The notes beneath the pieces were generated by a model that was given only the letters and a program-made list of their open reading frames with translations, made no database searches and was not told where the DNA came from. DNA of 64,000 bases from Chryseobacterium nakagawai (GTDB lineage: Bacteria; Bacteroidota; Bacteroidia; Flavobacteriales; Weeksellaceae), in assembly GCF_900637665.1 (NCBI RefSeq), contig NZ_LR134386.1, positions 4,580,501 to 4,644,500 on the forward strand. Direction: 5' to 3'. The translations under genes were made by a program, and so were the position numbers. Shown here piece after piece: positions 52,677-60,215 of this stretch (its first letter is position 1; every line of letters starts with the position of its first letter).

Positions 52677-52711
52677 CGATTTGGATACATCATTCCCCGA
52701 TTTGGCTACAT
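52677..52711 (+). promoter_or_regulatory. AraC-type direct repeat in the SDR promoter
   Basis: CGATTTGGATACAT (52677-52690) and CGATTTGGCTACAT (52698-52711) differ at one base and are 21 bp apart, two helical turns, as in classic AraC half-sites. The second copy ends 19 nt before CATCTTTG (52731-52738), a near -7 box, so it occupies the -33 position. Confidence 0.6.
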
Positions 52712-52769
52712 TTTCCCTCCTGTAAGTTTTCATCTTTGTACCATCATTTAAACAAAAAAATATTTAAAA

Positions 52770-53609
52770 ATGGAAACAAGAAAAGTATGGTTCGTGACAG
52801 GAGCTTCAAAAGGCTTAGGATTCGAGCTGGTAAAAAAATTATTATCCGAAGGATTTCAGGTTGCCGCTACTAGCCGTACCGTTGAATCCCTTATTTCTAC
52901 CATTGGAGAAACATCAGAACATTTCCTCCCGCTAAGTGTCAACATCACAGATAACGACGATATAAAATCCGCCATTGACCAAACCGTGGAACACTTCGGC
53001 CGAATTGATGTGGTTGTTAACAATGCCGGCTACGGACAAATCGGGACGCTGGAAGAACTTACCGATGAAGAAGCAAGAAAAAATTATGCTGTGAATGTTT
53101 TCGGAACCTTAAATGTGATTAGAAATGCCATGCCCTATCTTCGTGAGCAAAGATCAGGAAATATCTTTAATATCTCCTCTGTTGGTGGATATTCTGCCAA
53201 TTTTCCAGGTTGGGGAATTTACTGCTCAACAAAATTTGCTGTTGCCGGATTTACAGAAGCATTGGCTGAAGAAGTAAAAGATTTTGGAATTCATGCTACG
53301 GTTGTCTATCCAGGATATTTCCGTACGGATTTCTTAAACAAAGATTCTGTAAGAACTCCATCAAATCCTATTCAGGCTTATGAAGCCGCAAGGAGTTCTG
53401 AGCAGGCTCACCTTAATGAAATTAATGGTAATCAGCCTAATGATCCAGTGAAAGCAGCAGATGTTCTGATCCAGATCAGTAAAGAGAAAAATCCTCCTGT
53501 TCATTTATTATTAGGGGTAGGAACAATGGAGTTGCTAAATAATAAAATTGATATCTTAAAGAAAGATGCTGAAAAATGGGAAAACCTGACCGTTTCAACC
53601 GCAATTTAA
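52770..53609 (+). CDS. Short-chain dehydrogenase/reductase
   Basis: A 279-residue NAD(P)-dependent SDR, cytoplasmic. The nucleotide loop TGASKGLG is at 10-17, NNAG at about 86-89 in VVNNAGYGQIG, the catalytic Ser in FNISSVGGYSA and the YxxxK in IYCSTKFAV. The ARKNYAVNVFGTLNV middle and C-terminal HLLLGV are typical of the group annotated as oxidoreductase/ketoreductase. Substrate unknown. It lies between two AraC-type regulators, and its promoter carries a 21-bp direct repeat. Confidence 0.9.
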   Translation: METRKVWFVTGASKGLGFELVKKLLSEGFQVAATSRTVESLISTIGETSEHFLPLSVNITDNDDIKSAIDQTVEHFGRIDVVVNNAGYGQIGTLEELTDEEARKNYAVNVFGTLNVIRNAMPYLREQRSGNIFNISSVGGYSANFPGWGIYCSTKFAVAGFTEALAEEVKDFGIHATVVYPGYFRTDFLNKDSVRTPSNPIQAYEAARSSEQAHLNEINGNQPNDPVKAADVLIQISKEKNPPVHLLLGVGTMELLNNKIDILKKDAEKWENLTVSTAI

Positions 53610-53623
53610 TATTATCATGATAT

Positions 53624-53657
53624 CCTTCAGCTCCGATCAGAATTTCGGAGCTGAAGG
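53624..53657. other. 13-bp stem-loop after the SDR gene
   Basis: A perfect 13-bp inverted repeat (53624-53636 with 53645-53657, 8-nt loop), 14 nt after the SDR stop and 53 nt before the next start. No T-run follows on either strand, so it may be an RNA end-protecting or weak termination element. Confidence 0.5.
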
Positions 53658-53709
53658 CATTCTGAAACAATCCATTATACTTTTTATAAAAATATTTAAC
53701 TTAGCTATT

Positions 53710-54624
53710 ATGAAACAGCCTGTTCGTTTTAATACTATTGCAGATTTTCACTCTTTCTGCAATCTTCCAAGCCCTGAACATCCCCTTATTAGTTTAATAG
53801 ACTACAGTAAAGTTCATTATATTGTGGAGGATGAAGAATTGAAATGGATTCAGAATTTTTATTCTATCGGGCTGAAGAAAAATGTCAATCCAAAATTCAA
53901 TTATGGGCAGCAGCAGTACGATTTTGATTCTGGAGTATTGTGCTTTGTATCGCCTCAGCAGTTTTTAAGTCTGGAAATAAGAAAGGATATCCAGGTAAAC
54001 CCTACTGGATTCTTATTGCTGATTCACCCTGATTTTCTTTGGAATACGTCATTAACCAAAAAAATAAAATCTTACGATTTTTTTAGTTACCAGGTGAAAG
54101 AAGCCCTTTTTCTTTCAGATAAAGAAGAGAAGATTATTGTTGAAGTTCTTAAAAATATTGAGCGTGAATATCAGTCAAATATTGATAAATTTACCCAGGA
54201 ACTTATTATTGCACAGATTGAATTATTATTAATTTATTCTGACCGTTTTTATGAGCGTCAGTTTTTTACCAGAAAAAAATCAAGTCATGAATTGCTTCAT
54301 AAATTTGAAGAAATTCTCTCGGTATATTTTGAAAACGGAAACCTCATAGAAAATGGAATTCCCTCTGTGAAATGTATAGCTGAACAGATGAATATTTCAC
54401 CCAATTACCTTGGAACACTACTTCGTCTTCATACTCAGCAAAACACACAACAGCATATTCAGAATAAATTAATTGATTCTGCGAAAGAACGTTTAAGCAC
54501 TACAAGTTTATCCGTGAGTGAAATTGCTTATGAACTCGGTTTTGAACACCCGCAGTCTTTCAGTAAACTTTTTAAACAAAAAACGAATCAGTCACCGGGA
54601 GAGTTTAGAAAGCTGTTCAATTAG
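53710..54624 (+). CDS. AraC-family transcriptional regulator
   Basis: A 304-residue regulator with a non-cupin-like N-terminal part (about 1-190; FNTIADFHSFCNLPSPEHPLI is split over 7-27) and a C-terminal AraC HTH (about 205-304). The HTH includes SVKCIAEQMNISPNYLGTLLRL and SVSEIAYELGFEHPQSFSKLFKQ, quoted in part. I use the start at 53710 (MKQPVRFN); the frame is open 31 codons further but that part overlaps the hairpin. It follows the SDR gene and may control it or its own neighbour. Effector unknown. Confidence 0.85.
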   Translation: MKQPVRFNTIADFHSFCNLPSPEHPLISLIDYSKVHYIVEDEELKWIQNFYSIGLKKNVNPKFNYGQQQYDFDSGVLCFVSPQQFLSLEIRKDIQVNPTGFLLLIHPDFLWNTSLTKKIKSYDFFSYQVKEALFLSDKEEKIIVEVLKNIEREYQSNIDKFTQELIIAQIELLLIYSDRFYERQFFTRKKSSHELLHKFEEILSVYFENGNLIENGIPSVKCIAEQMNISPNYLGTLLRLHTQQNTQQHIQNKLIDSAKERLSTTSLSVSEIAYELGFEHPQSFSKLFKQKTNQSPGEFRKLFN

Positions 54625-54709
54625 AATACATGATGACAAAATAGCAATGTTAATCTCATTCTATTTTACTGTAAAGAAGTTTACTATTTTTGTTCAAATA
54701 CTTCTTGCC

Positions 54710-56362
54710 ATGAGAACAGTTCTATTATTGATTTTTATTTTTACCTTCTACCTTTACCAGGGGCAAAGCAAAAATATAATTAATCCTGAAAAAATTGAGA
54801 ATCCGATTCAGAAAAAATATTCCGGGAAAATTGTATTTTTGAACAAAGCTGTTTCACTTGAAAACCTTAAAGATTCAGATATTATTACTTCTTCAGTGTT
54901 TCAGGAAAGCGGAGATCTTGGTATTCATGCTTTTTTTGACAATTCTTTGATCAACTACCTTCATAAGCTTAGACCTAATTGGACTGTGGATGAACTCCTC
55001 AAAAAAGGAAACTTTCAATTCTCATTTTATGTTGACGGAACACTGGTCTATAAAGAAAATCTTAATACAGGGGCCGGAACTTCAGAAAATAAAAAAATAA
55101 AGACCACAGTAAGAATTCCCTTTCTCAGCAGTAAGAATGAAGATTCATGGGGAAGGTACTTATGGATGCGTTTTTATAGAGGGCATGACGGAATTGATGC
55201 GCTGGCTGATGGAAATCACATTTTAAAAATTGAAATCCGTCCCTATCTGAATACAGGAAATATTATTACGGGATCTATTATTGCTGAAGGGCAAATCCGT
55301 CTTAATGTTCTTAAACAGAATATTCCTGAACATCAAATCGCAATTCAGCCTGTCATGCCTGACAGCGGATGGAAGGTTTCTCAGGAAAAACTAAATATTG
55401 AAACAATCAAAAATCTGAATACAAAAATTGCTGAAGAAAGATTCAAAAGTATTACCAGCATTGTTGTTATTAAAAATGAAAAGCTTCTTCTGGAAGAATA
55501 TTTTAACGGATCAAGAAGAGACTCTTTACAGGATACACGTTCGGTTGGAAAAACATTTGCTTCTACATTGATGGGAATCGCCATTCAAGAAGGTTTTATT
55601 AAAAACGAATATCAAAACCTGAAGGAGTTTTATGATCTAAAATCATTTGAAAATTACTCACCCCGAAAAGATAGCGTTACTATAAAAAGCCTGCTAACAA
55701 TGAGCTCGGGTTTTGATGGTAATGATCAGGACTCTGAATCTCCAGGGAATGAAGAAAATATGTACCCTACCGATAATTGGGTGAAATTCGCCTTGAGCTT
55801 GCCTATGACTGAAAATAAAATCGGGAAAGCCTGGAATTATTTTACAGCAGGAGTTGTAGTAACCGGTGATATTTTAGATAAATCTCTTCCTAAAGGATTG
55901 AAAGAATATGCTGATAAAAAATTATTTCAACCTCTTGGAATCAAGAGCTATAAATGGCAGTTTACTCCTCAACAAAAGCCTTCTTTAGCAGGTGGCTTGC
56001 GAATGAGAGCTTTAGATTTCGCAAAATTCGGTCAATTATATAAGAATAAGGGAGTTTGGAACGGAAAAACGATATTAAATACGAATTGGATAAAGAAATC
56101 TTTCACTAACTACTTCACAGATAATAAAGATTTTGAAGGCTATGGATATTTGTTCTGGAGAAAAATTTATAAAATAGGAAACAACAATCTGGAAGCTTAT
56201 CAGTGTAGTGGGAATGGTGGAAATAAGATTATTGTGTTTGTAGATATACCCGTTGTAATGGTTATTACAGCTACAGCATATAATAAACCCTATGCTCATT
56301 CACAGGTTGATAAAATGGTGGAAGAATATCTTATCCCAGCCTTAATGATGGATAACGAATAA
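54710..56362 (+). CDS. Exported serine hydrolase (class C beta-lactamase-like)
   Basis: A 550-residue protein with an N-terminal signal or anchor helix (about 1-19, MRTVLLLIFIFTFYLYQGQS), an extra beta-rich domain (about 30-210), then a beta-lactamase/DD-peptidase domain. The catalytic SxxK is S278-V-G-K281 (DTRSVGKTF). The YxN position reads NYFTAG and the late HxG position GNGGNK. These point to an esterase or peptidase of the penicillin-binding fold rather than a proven beta-lactamase. The frame is open back to 54518, inside the AraC gene, but 54710 is the natural start. Confidence 0.82.
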   Translation: MRTVLLLIFIFTFYLYQGQSKNIINPEKIENPIQKKYSGKIVFLNKAVSLENLKDSDIITSSVFQESGDLGIHAFFDNSLINYLHKLRPNWTVDELLKKGNFQFSFYVDGTLVYKENLNTGAGTSENKKIKTTVRIPFLSSKNEDSWGRYLWMRFYRGHDGIDALADGNHILKIEIRPYLNTGNIITGSIIAEGQIRLNVLKQNIPEHQIAIQPVMPDSGWKVSQEKLNIETIKNLNTKIAEERFKSITSIVVIKNEKLLLEEYFNGSRRDSLQDTRSVGKTFASTLMGIAIQEGFIKNEYQNLKEFYDLKSFENYSPRKDSVTIKSLLTMSSGFDGNDQDSESPGNEENMYPTDNWVKFALSLPMTENKIGKAWNYFTAGVVVTGDILDKSLPKGLKEYADKKLFQPLGIKSYKWQFTPQQKPSLAGGLRMRALDFAKFGQLYKNKGVWNGKTILNTNWIKKSFTNYFTDNKDFEGYGYLFWRKIYKIGNNNLEAYQCSGNGGNKIIVFVDIPVVMVITATAYNKPYAHSQVDKMVEEYLIPALMMDNE

Positions 56363-56419
56363 TTTCAGATAATAATGGGGAAGAAAATGAGAGAGAATAA
56401 TTGTTTATAGTAACAAAAT

Positions 56420-56962
56420 TTATTCGTCTTTCTTAGATGGAACCAGGAATACATCAATAAGACCTTCAGGAAGTTCCATTTTGATTGTTCTTTGTTCTCT
56501 GTCGACTTCAATAATCCAGTCTTTGATCATAGGAATAACCACTTCTTTTCCATCCAGATTGGTAATGAAATATACCTGTGCGGTCTGATCATTTACAGAT
56601 CTGATGACTCCACAGTTGTTATCATTTTCATCAAAAATTTCAAAACCGATGATTTCGTGGTAATAGAATTGCTTTCCTGAAAGTTTAGGCAATGTCGTTA
56701 ACGGAAGGTAAACATTCTTACCTAAAACCTGATCTACTATTGCTTCAGAAGAGTTTTTGAATGCAAGATTCAGAGCATCTAATTTGCTCCATGATGATTT
56801 TTCAATAAAAAATGGAACCAATAATCCGTTGATTTCAACGAATATTGATTCCAATTTATTGTAAAGCTCGGGCTGGTCGGTATCCAATTTAAGAATAACG
56901 TTACCCGCAAGTCCGTGTCTGCGTGTTATTTTCCCCAACAAATAGCAATCTTCTTTACGCAT
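56420..56962 (-). CDS. rimM: Ribosome maturation factor RimM
   Basis: Helps assemble the 30S head domain and binds S19; 180 residues. The N-terminal RimM beta-barrel starts LLGKITRRHGLAGNVILKLDT (about 8-28, quoted in part) and the PRC-barrel domain is at about 100-170 (YYHEIIGFEIFDEND, then VVIPMIKDWIIEVD). It lies 14 nt after rpsP in the same direction, the usual rpsP-rimM operon order. Normal length. Confidence 0.95.
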   Translation of the reverse strand: MRKEDCYLLGKITRRHGLAGNVILKLDTDQPELYNKLESIFVEINGLLVPFFIEKSSWSKLDALNLAFKNSSEAIVDQVLGKNVYLPLTTLPKLSGKQFYYHEIIGFEIFDENDNNCGVIRSVNDQTAQVYFITNLDGKEVVIPMIKDWIIEVDREQRTIKMELPEGLIDVFLVPSKKDE

Positions 56963-56976
56963 AACAGGAAATGTTC

Positions 56977-57531
56977 TTAAGCTTCAGTGTTTTCTTCAGT
57001 TTCAGCAGCAGCTTCTCCTTCTGTAGCAACTTCTTCAGCAGGTGCATTTGCAGCTTCTTCAGCAGCTTTAGCATCAGCATCCGCTTGTGCAGCAGCAGAG
57101 ATTCTAGCTTCGTTTACTTTTACTTCAGCTTCTAAAGCAGCTTTTTTAGCATCAGATTTAGCAGTTGCTAAACCTTCAACTTTACCTTGTACTTTAGATT
57201 CTTTAGTATCTAACCAAGCATTAAATCTTTTTTCAGCTTCAGCTTGATCAAAAGCTCCTTTAGCAACACCACCTTGTAAGTGTTTTTTGTAAAGAGCACC
57301 TTTGTAAGATAAAATAGCTCTAGCAGTATCAGTAGGCTGAGCACCGTTGTTTAACCACTGTACAGCAGAATCAACGTTCAACTCGATAGTTGCTGGGTTA
57401 GTAATTGGGTTGTAAGTTCCTAGTTTCTCGATGAATCTACCATCTCTTCTAGCTCTAGAATCTGCAACCACGATGTGGAAGAAAGGTTTTCCTTTTTTAC
57501 CGTGTCTTTGTAATCTGATTTTTACTGACAT
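56977..57531 (-). CDS. rpsP: 30S ribosomal protein S16, with Ala/Glu-rich tail
   Basis: Small-subunit protein of 184 residues. The first about 85 residues are the conserved S16 domain ([22 protein letters not shown] is quoted in part, then [15 protein letters not shown] and [12 protein letters not shown]). The remaining about 100 residues form a low-complexity Ala/Glu/Lys tail with [20 protein letters not shown], extra to the compact E. coli protein of about 82 residues. It is likely disordered or helical. The extension is common in this phylum, but its role is not clear. A full promoter lies upstream. Confidence 0.96.
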   Translation of the reverse strand: MSVKIRLQRHGKKGKPFFHIVVADSRARRDGRFIEKLGTYNPITNPATIELNVDSAVQWLNNGAQPTDTARAILSYKGALYKKHLQGGVAKGAFDQAEAEKRFNAWLDTKESKVQGKVEGLATAKSDAKKAALEAEVKVNEARISAAAQADADAKAAEEAANAPAEEVATEGEAAAETEENTEA

Positions 57532-57579
57532 AATGTTTGAATTTTACGGGAACTCGTCCCAGTTAAATATTTAAGAGTG

Positions 57580-57609
57580 CAAAGATAGATAAAAATTCTG
57601 ATTGAACAA
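57580..57609 (-). promoter_or_regulatory. Promoter of the rpsP-rimM operon
   Basis: Minus strand: TTG at 57609-57607, then 19 nt, then TATCTTTG at 57587-57580, an exact match to the TTG-N19-TAnnTTTG Bacteroidota promoter. It lies about 49 nt before the rpsP start. Confidence 0.8.
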
Positions 57610-57714
57610 TGATTTAATATAACAATTTATCAATCTAACAATGTATCAATATTTTGACTCTCTTTTGTAAGAATTTCACTACTATATTAGTAAACCGCTA
57701 CATTATTATATTAA

Positions 57715-58224
57715 TTATATTTTTCCCATGTAAAAAAGTCCCAGACATTTCTGGTTTTCTTCTATCGTCAAAGATTCTTTTAAATGATTAACAAGGGTAG
57801 GAGAACTCCAATAACAGCCAATGTTATTAGCCGTACAGCTCAGATACATATTTTGTACAGCCATTGAAGTAGCTGCAATTTCTTCCCATTCAGGAACCAT
57901 TCCACTGAAATTAACAATAATGGAAACTACGGCATTGGCCTTGTTGATTTTAAAGCCAATATCATTATATTTTTTCTCTAAGAACAATTGTTCAGGCTGA
58001 GTTGCTTTATAGATCGCCTGCATTTCTGAAGCCAGTTTTGCCTTTTCCTCTCCTTTGAATATTTTAAAACGCCAAGGTTTAGTACGCTTATGATTGGGAG
58101 CTAAAGTGGCTGAATGTAAAATTTCATCAATAACTTCCTGAGAAATTTCAGCTTCCGTATAATCTTTCGGGAAAATACTTCTTCTTTGCTCTATGATTTC
58201 TTTTAAAATTTCTGCTTTATTCAT
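57715..58224 (-). CDS. Nitroreductase-family protein
   Basis: A 169-residue FMN-dependent oxidoreductase, cytoplasmic. The N-terminal RRSIFPKDYTEAEI carries the Arg-rich FMN phosphate loop, then HSATLAPNHKRTKPWRF (about 38-54) and the late SSPTLVNHLKESL and LGLFYMGKI. The protein is at the short end of the family (usually about 170-220) because the C-terminus ends right after the MGK strand. The substrate, quinone or nitro-compound, is unknown. It stands alone. Confidence 0.87.
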   Translation of the reverse strand: MNKAEILKEIIEQRRSIFPKDYTEAEISQEVIDEILHSATLAPNHKRTKPWRFKIFKGEEKAKLASEMQAIYKATQPEQLFLEKKYNDIGFKINKANAVVSIIVNFSGMVPEWEEIAATSMAVQNMYLSCTANNIGCYWSSPTLVNHLKESLTIEENQKCLGLFYMGKI

Positions 58225-58496
58225 AGAAGCAAAAATACAACATGTTGAGCTAATAATTCAGGAGAAAGGAGAAAGATTTTGATGTGGGATATGAGGTTTT
58301 GAGATTCGGAATTTGAAAGGTAAAGATTGTGTTTCCGGATAAGAATCAGTGGCGAATGGCCAATTCGTTTTGCCTGTCAGTTTTGTGGATAATAGGATTT
58401 AATATTGATAATCAGTATTTAGAGTTTAAAACTAACATTAGCTTCAGGCCATTTACGATTCACTTGCCAGGCAAATTCATTATTGACATTAAATAC
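58225..58496. other. Intergenic region with related inverted segments
   Basis: The 272-nt gap has segments that read alike on opposite strands: AATTCGTTTTGCCTG (58362-58376) resembles the reverse complement of 58468-58480, and 58343-58361 resembles the reverse complement of 58448-58463. It may be a degenerate intergenic repeat element. The open frame here on the plus strand has no coding character. Confidence 0.4.
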
Positions 58497-58946
58497 CTAC
58501 AACACATCCACTATTTTCTGATGTATTTTATTCAATGTAAACTCATCTCCGGCTTTCATGCCCATCATTTTTTGGGACATGGGACTTTCGGAAGAAATAG
58601 CGTAAAAGCGATCTCCTTCAAAGAAAAATTCACCTAATGATACTGAAATATAGAAACGGGCTTTATTGGTAATCACTAAGGAACCCAGCTGTACCCGGTC
58701 TGTAGAAGTATTCAGAACCTTTCCCATATTTCGTTTGAGATCATTTAAAGCACCAAGCTGTCGTTGCATCTGATAGATTTCCTCTTGCATCTCTTCACGC
58801 ATGCTGTCATATTTTGGTGTCTTTTTGATATCACGACTGGCCTCCATAGTAAATTCAATGAAGTTTTTAAGTTTCTCAATTTTTTCTGCAATGGTGTTTT
58901 TTACAAAGTCTCTGATATCACTTTTTTCAAATACGGTCTTCTCCAT
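58497..58946 (-). CDS. GreA/GreB C-terminal-domain-like factor
   Basis: A 149-residue protein. The N-terminal half is a long coiled coil (about 15-75, AEKIEKLKNFIEFTMEA, then MQEEIYQMQRQL). The C-terminal half is the FKBP-like GreA/GreB domain with SLVITNKARFYISVSL and SSESPMSQKMMGMKAGDEF, the standard SPxxxxxxGxxxGD pattern. Gre-type factors rescue backtracked RNA polymerase; the coiled coil here would take the place of the usual NTD. The tip acidic pair is not clearly identifiable, so cleavage activity is uncertain. Confidence 0.82.
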   Translation of the reverse strand: MEKTVFEKSDIRDFVKNTIAEKIEKLKNFIEFTMEASRDIKKTPKYDSMREEMQEEIYQMQRQLGALNDLKRNMGKVLNTSTDRVQLGSLVITNKARFYISVSLGEFFFEGDRFYAISSESPMSQKMMGMKAGDEFTLNKIHQKIVDVL

Positions 58947-59076
58947 ACAATCGTTTCTTTATATAAAGATAATATTTTTCTAATAATATTGTCTGGCTTA
59001 GTCTATAATTACTCTTTTCAATATATTCCTTTTTTGAGAAATATGTTTAGGTTTGCCTTTTTTAAAACTAAAAGTC

Positions 59077-59439
59077 ATGTTTAAATCACCATTTTCATTT
59101 GATGGGAGAATCAGAAGAACAGAATATGGATTATCATATCTTATATACCTGGTATTTTATGTCCCTTTCAATATTTATTTCCAGCTTAATCAGGAACCTT
59201 CAGAAATGGTTATGATGCTTTTCTTTATCCTTCTTATTCCATCTCTTTGGTTTCTTCTTGCACAAGGTGCAAAAAGATGTCATGACAGAGGAAACTCCGG
59301 ATGGTTTCAGCTAATCCCTTTTTATAGTTTATGGATGCTATTTGCAGATAGTGACCACGGACCTAATGAATACGGACCTAATCCTAAGGGAGAAGGAAAT
59401 TATAATGCGATTAACGAGATTGGTAAAAAAGAAATTTAA
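59077..59439 (+). CDS. DUF805 membrane protein
   Basis: A 120-residue inner-membrane protein: SFDGRIRRTEYGLSYLIYLVF (about 6-26, quoted in part), three TM helices (about 18-36, 46-65, 80-95) and the FADSDHGPNEYGPNPKG end typical of DUF805. RRTEYG and CHDRGNSGW are family hallmarks. Function is not established. I use the ATG at 59077; an earlier TTG at 59053 adds eight residues. Confidence 0.88.
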   Translation: MFKSPFSFDGRIRRTEYGLSYLIYLVFYVPFNIYFQLNQEPSEMVMMLFFILLIPSLWFLLAQGAKRCHDRGNSGWFQLIPFYSLWMLFADSDHGPNEYGPNPKGEGNYNAINEIGKKEI

Positions 59440-59444
59440 TCAAT

Positions 59445-59469
59445 AAGCCTTGTACAATGTACAAGGCTT
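59445..59469. terminator. Hairpin between convergent DUF805 and SRPBCC genes
   Basis: An 11-bp stem (59445-59455 with 59459-59469, AAT loop), 6 nt after the DUF805 stop and 6 nt before the SRPBCC stop, so it serves both. T-rich sequence follows on the plus side. Confidence 0.75.
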
Positions 59470-59475
59470 CTATTT

Positions 59476-60000
59476 TTATTTTTCTGATAATTTTTTCAGG
59501 TCATTCAGTCCCTGGCCAAACATTTTATCCATATTACTATCCATCATGGGTTTCATAATCTTCATCATGGTATTCAGTTCATTATCAATCATCCAGGTTA
59601 CTTTTGTACCATTACCTTCAGGAGCCACTATCATATTACTTTTAGCATTTCCTTCAAAAGGTTTTATGAAATGAAGCTGGGTAGTTAATTTTTCATTAGG
59701 GCTAATGGCTATGATGGATTGCTCTCCTTCACTACCCTCCCCCTTCCAGTGGTAAGAATCTCCTATTTTATCTCCTTCGCCAGAATAAGTAATTTTAATA
59801 TTTTTTATTTCTTTAGAAAAAGGATCCCACATATTATATCCTTTTAAAGAACCTGCATATTGCCAAACTTTTTCTTTGGGAGCATTAATGACAATAGATT
59901 TTTCATAATGATAATCTTTGCTGAAAGCCAGCATAGCAATAACAGCATATACAATAACCAGCAAAAGGATAATGCCGATAAATTTTAAGAGTGTTTTCAT
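59476..60000 (-). CDS. SRPBCC/polyketide-cyclase-like protein
   Basis: A 174-residue protein. An N-terminal TM helix (about 5-27, LLKFIGIILLLVIVYAVIAML in part) anchors a START/Bet v1-type SRPBCC domain (about 32-170: YHYEKSIVINAPKEKVWQYAGS in part, then WKGEGSEGEQSII and TKVTWMIDNELNT). The fold holds hydrophobic ligands. Ligand unknown. The helix could also be an uncleaved signal. Confidence 0.85.
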   Translation of the reverse strand: MKTLLKFIGIILLLVIVYAVIAMLAFSKDYHYEKSIVINAPKEKVWQYAGSLKGYNMWDPFSKEIKNIKITYSGEGDKIGDSYHWKGEGSEGEQSIIAISPNEKLTTQLHFIKPFEGNAKSNMIVAPEGNGTKVTWMIDNELNTMMKIMKPMMDSNMDKMFGQGLNDLKKLSEK

Positions 60001-60215
60001 AGTCTATATAATATTTAAGGTTATTTATTTCAAAATGAATCTCTCATCTGTTTTCAAAATTAAATATTCTGACATCACCCCCTCTTTGCATAGGACAAGA
60101 TTATTTAAAGATAAGGCATTTTTGTCATAACTTGGATTTCAGGCATTATTTTTGAGCCTTTCAGCTTGGATTCCCTCATGAATCCTTACATTTACGTTCA
60201 ACTAAAAATCGAAAA

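Noticed and set aside
53617..53709. 31-residue N-terminal extension of the second AraC regulator
   Set aside because: It spans the 13-bp hairpin and shows no domain sequence; 53710 gives a normal start.
54518..54709. 64-residue N-terminal extension of the serine hydrolase
   Set aside because: It overlaps the AraC gene in another frame, and the signal-peptide start at 54710 is a natural beginning.
56987..57247. 86-residue Ser/Ala-rich ORF opposite rpsP
   Set aside because: Its composition is just the antisense of the Ala/Glu-rich S16 tail.
58329..58637. 102-residue plus-strand ORF
   Set aside because: It overlaps the real GreA-like gene on the other strand and the repeat-like gap; no homology pattern, no start context.
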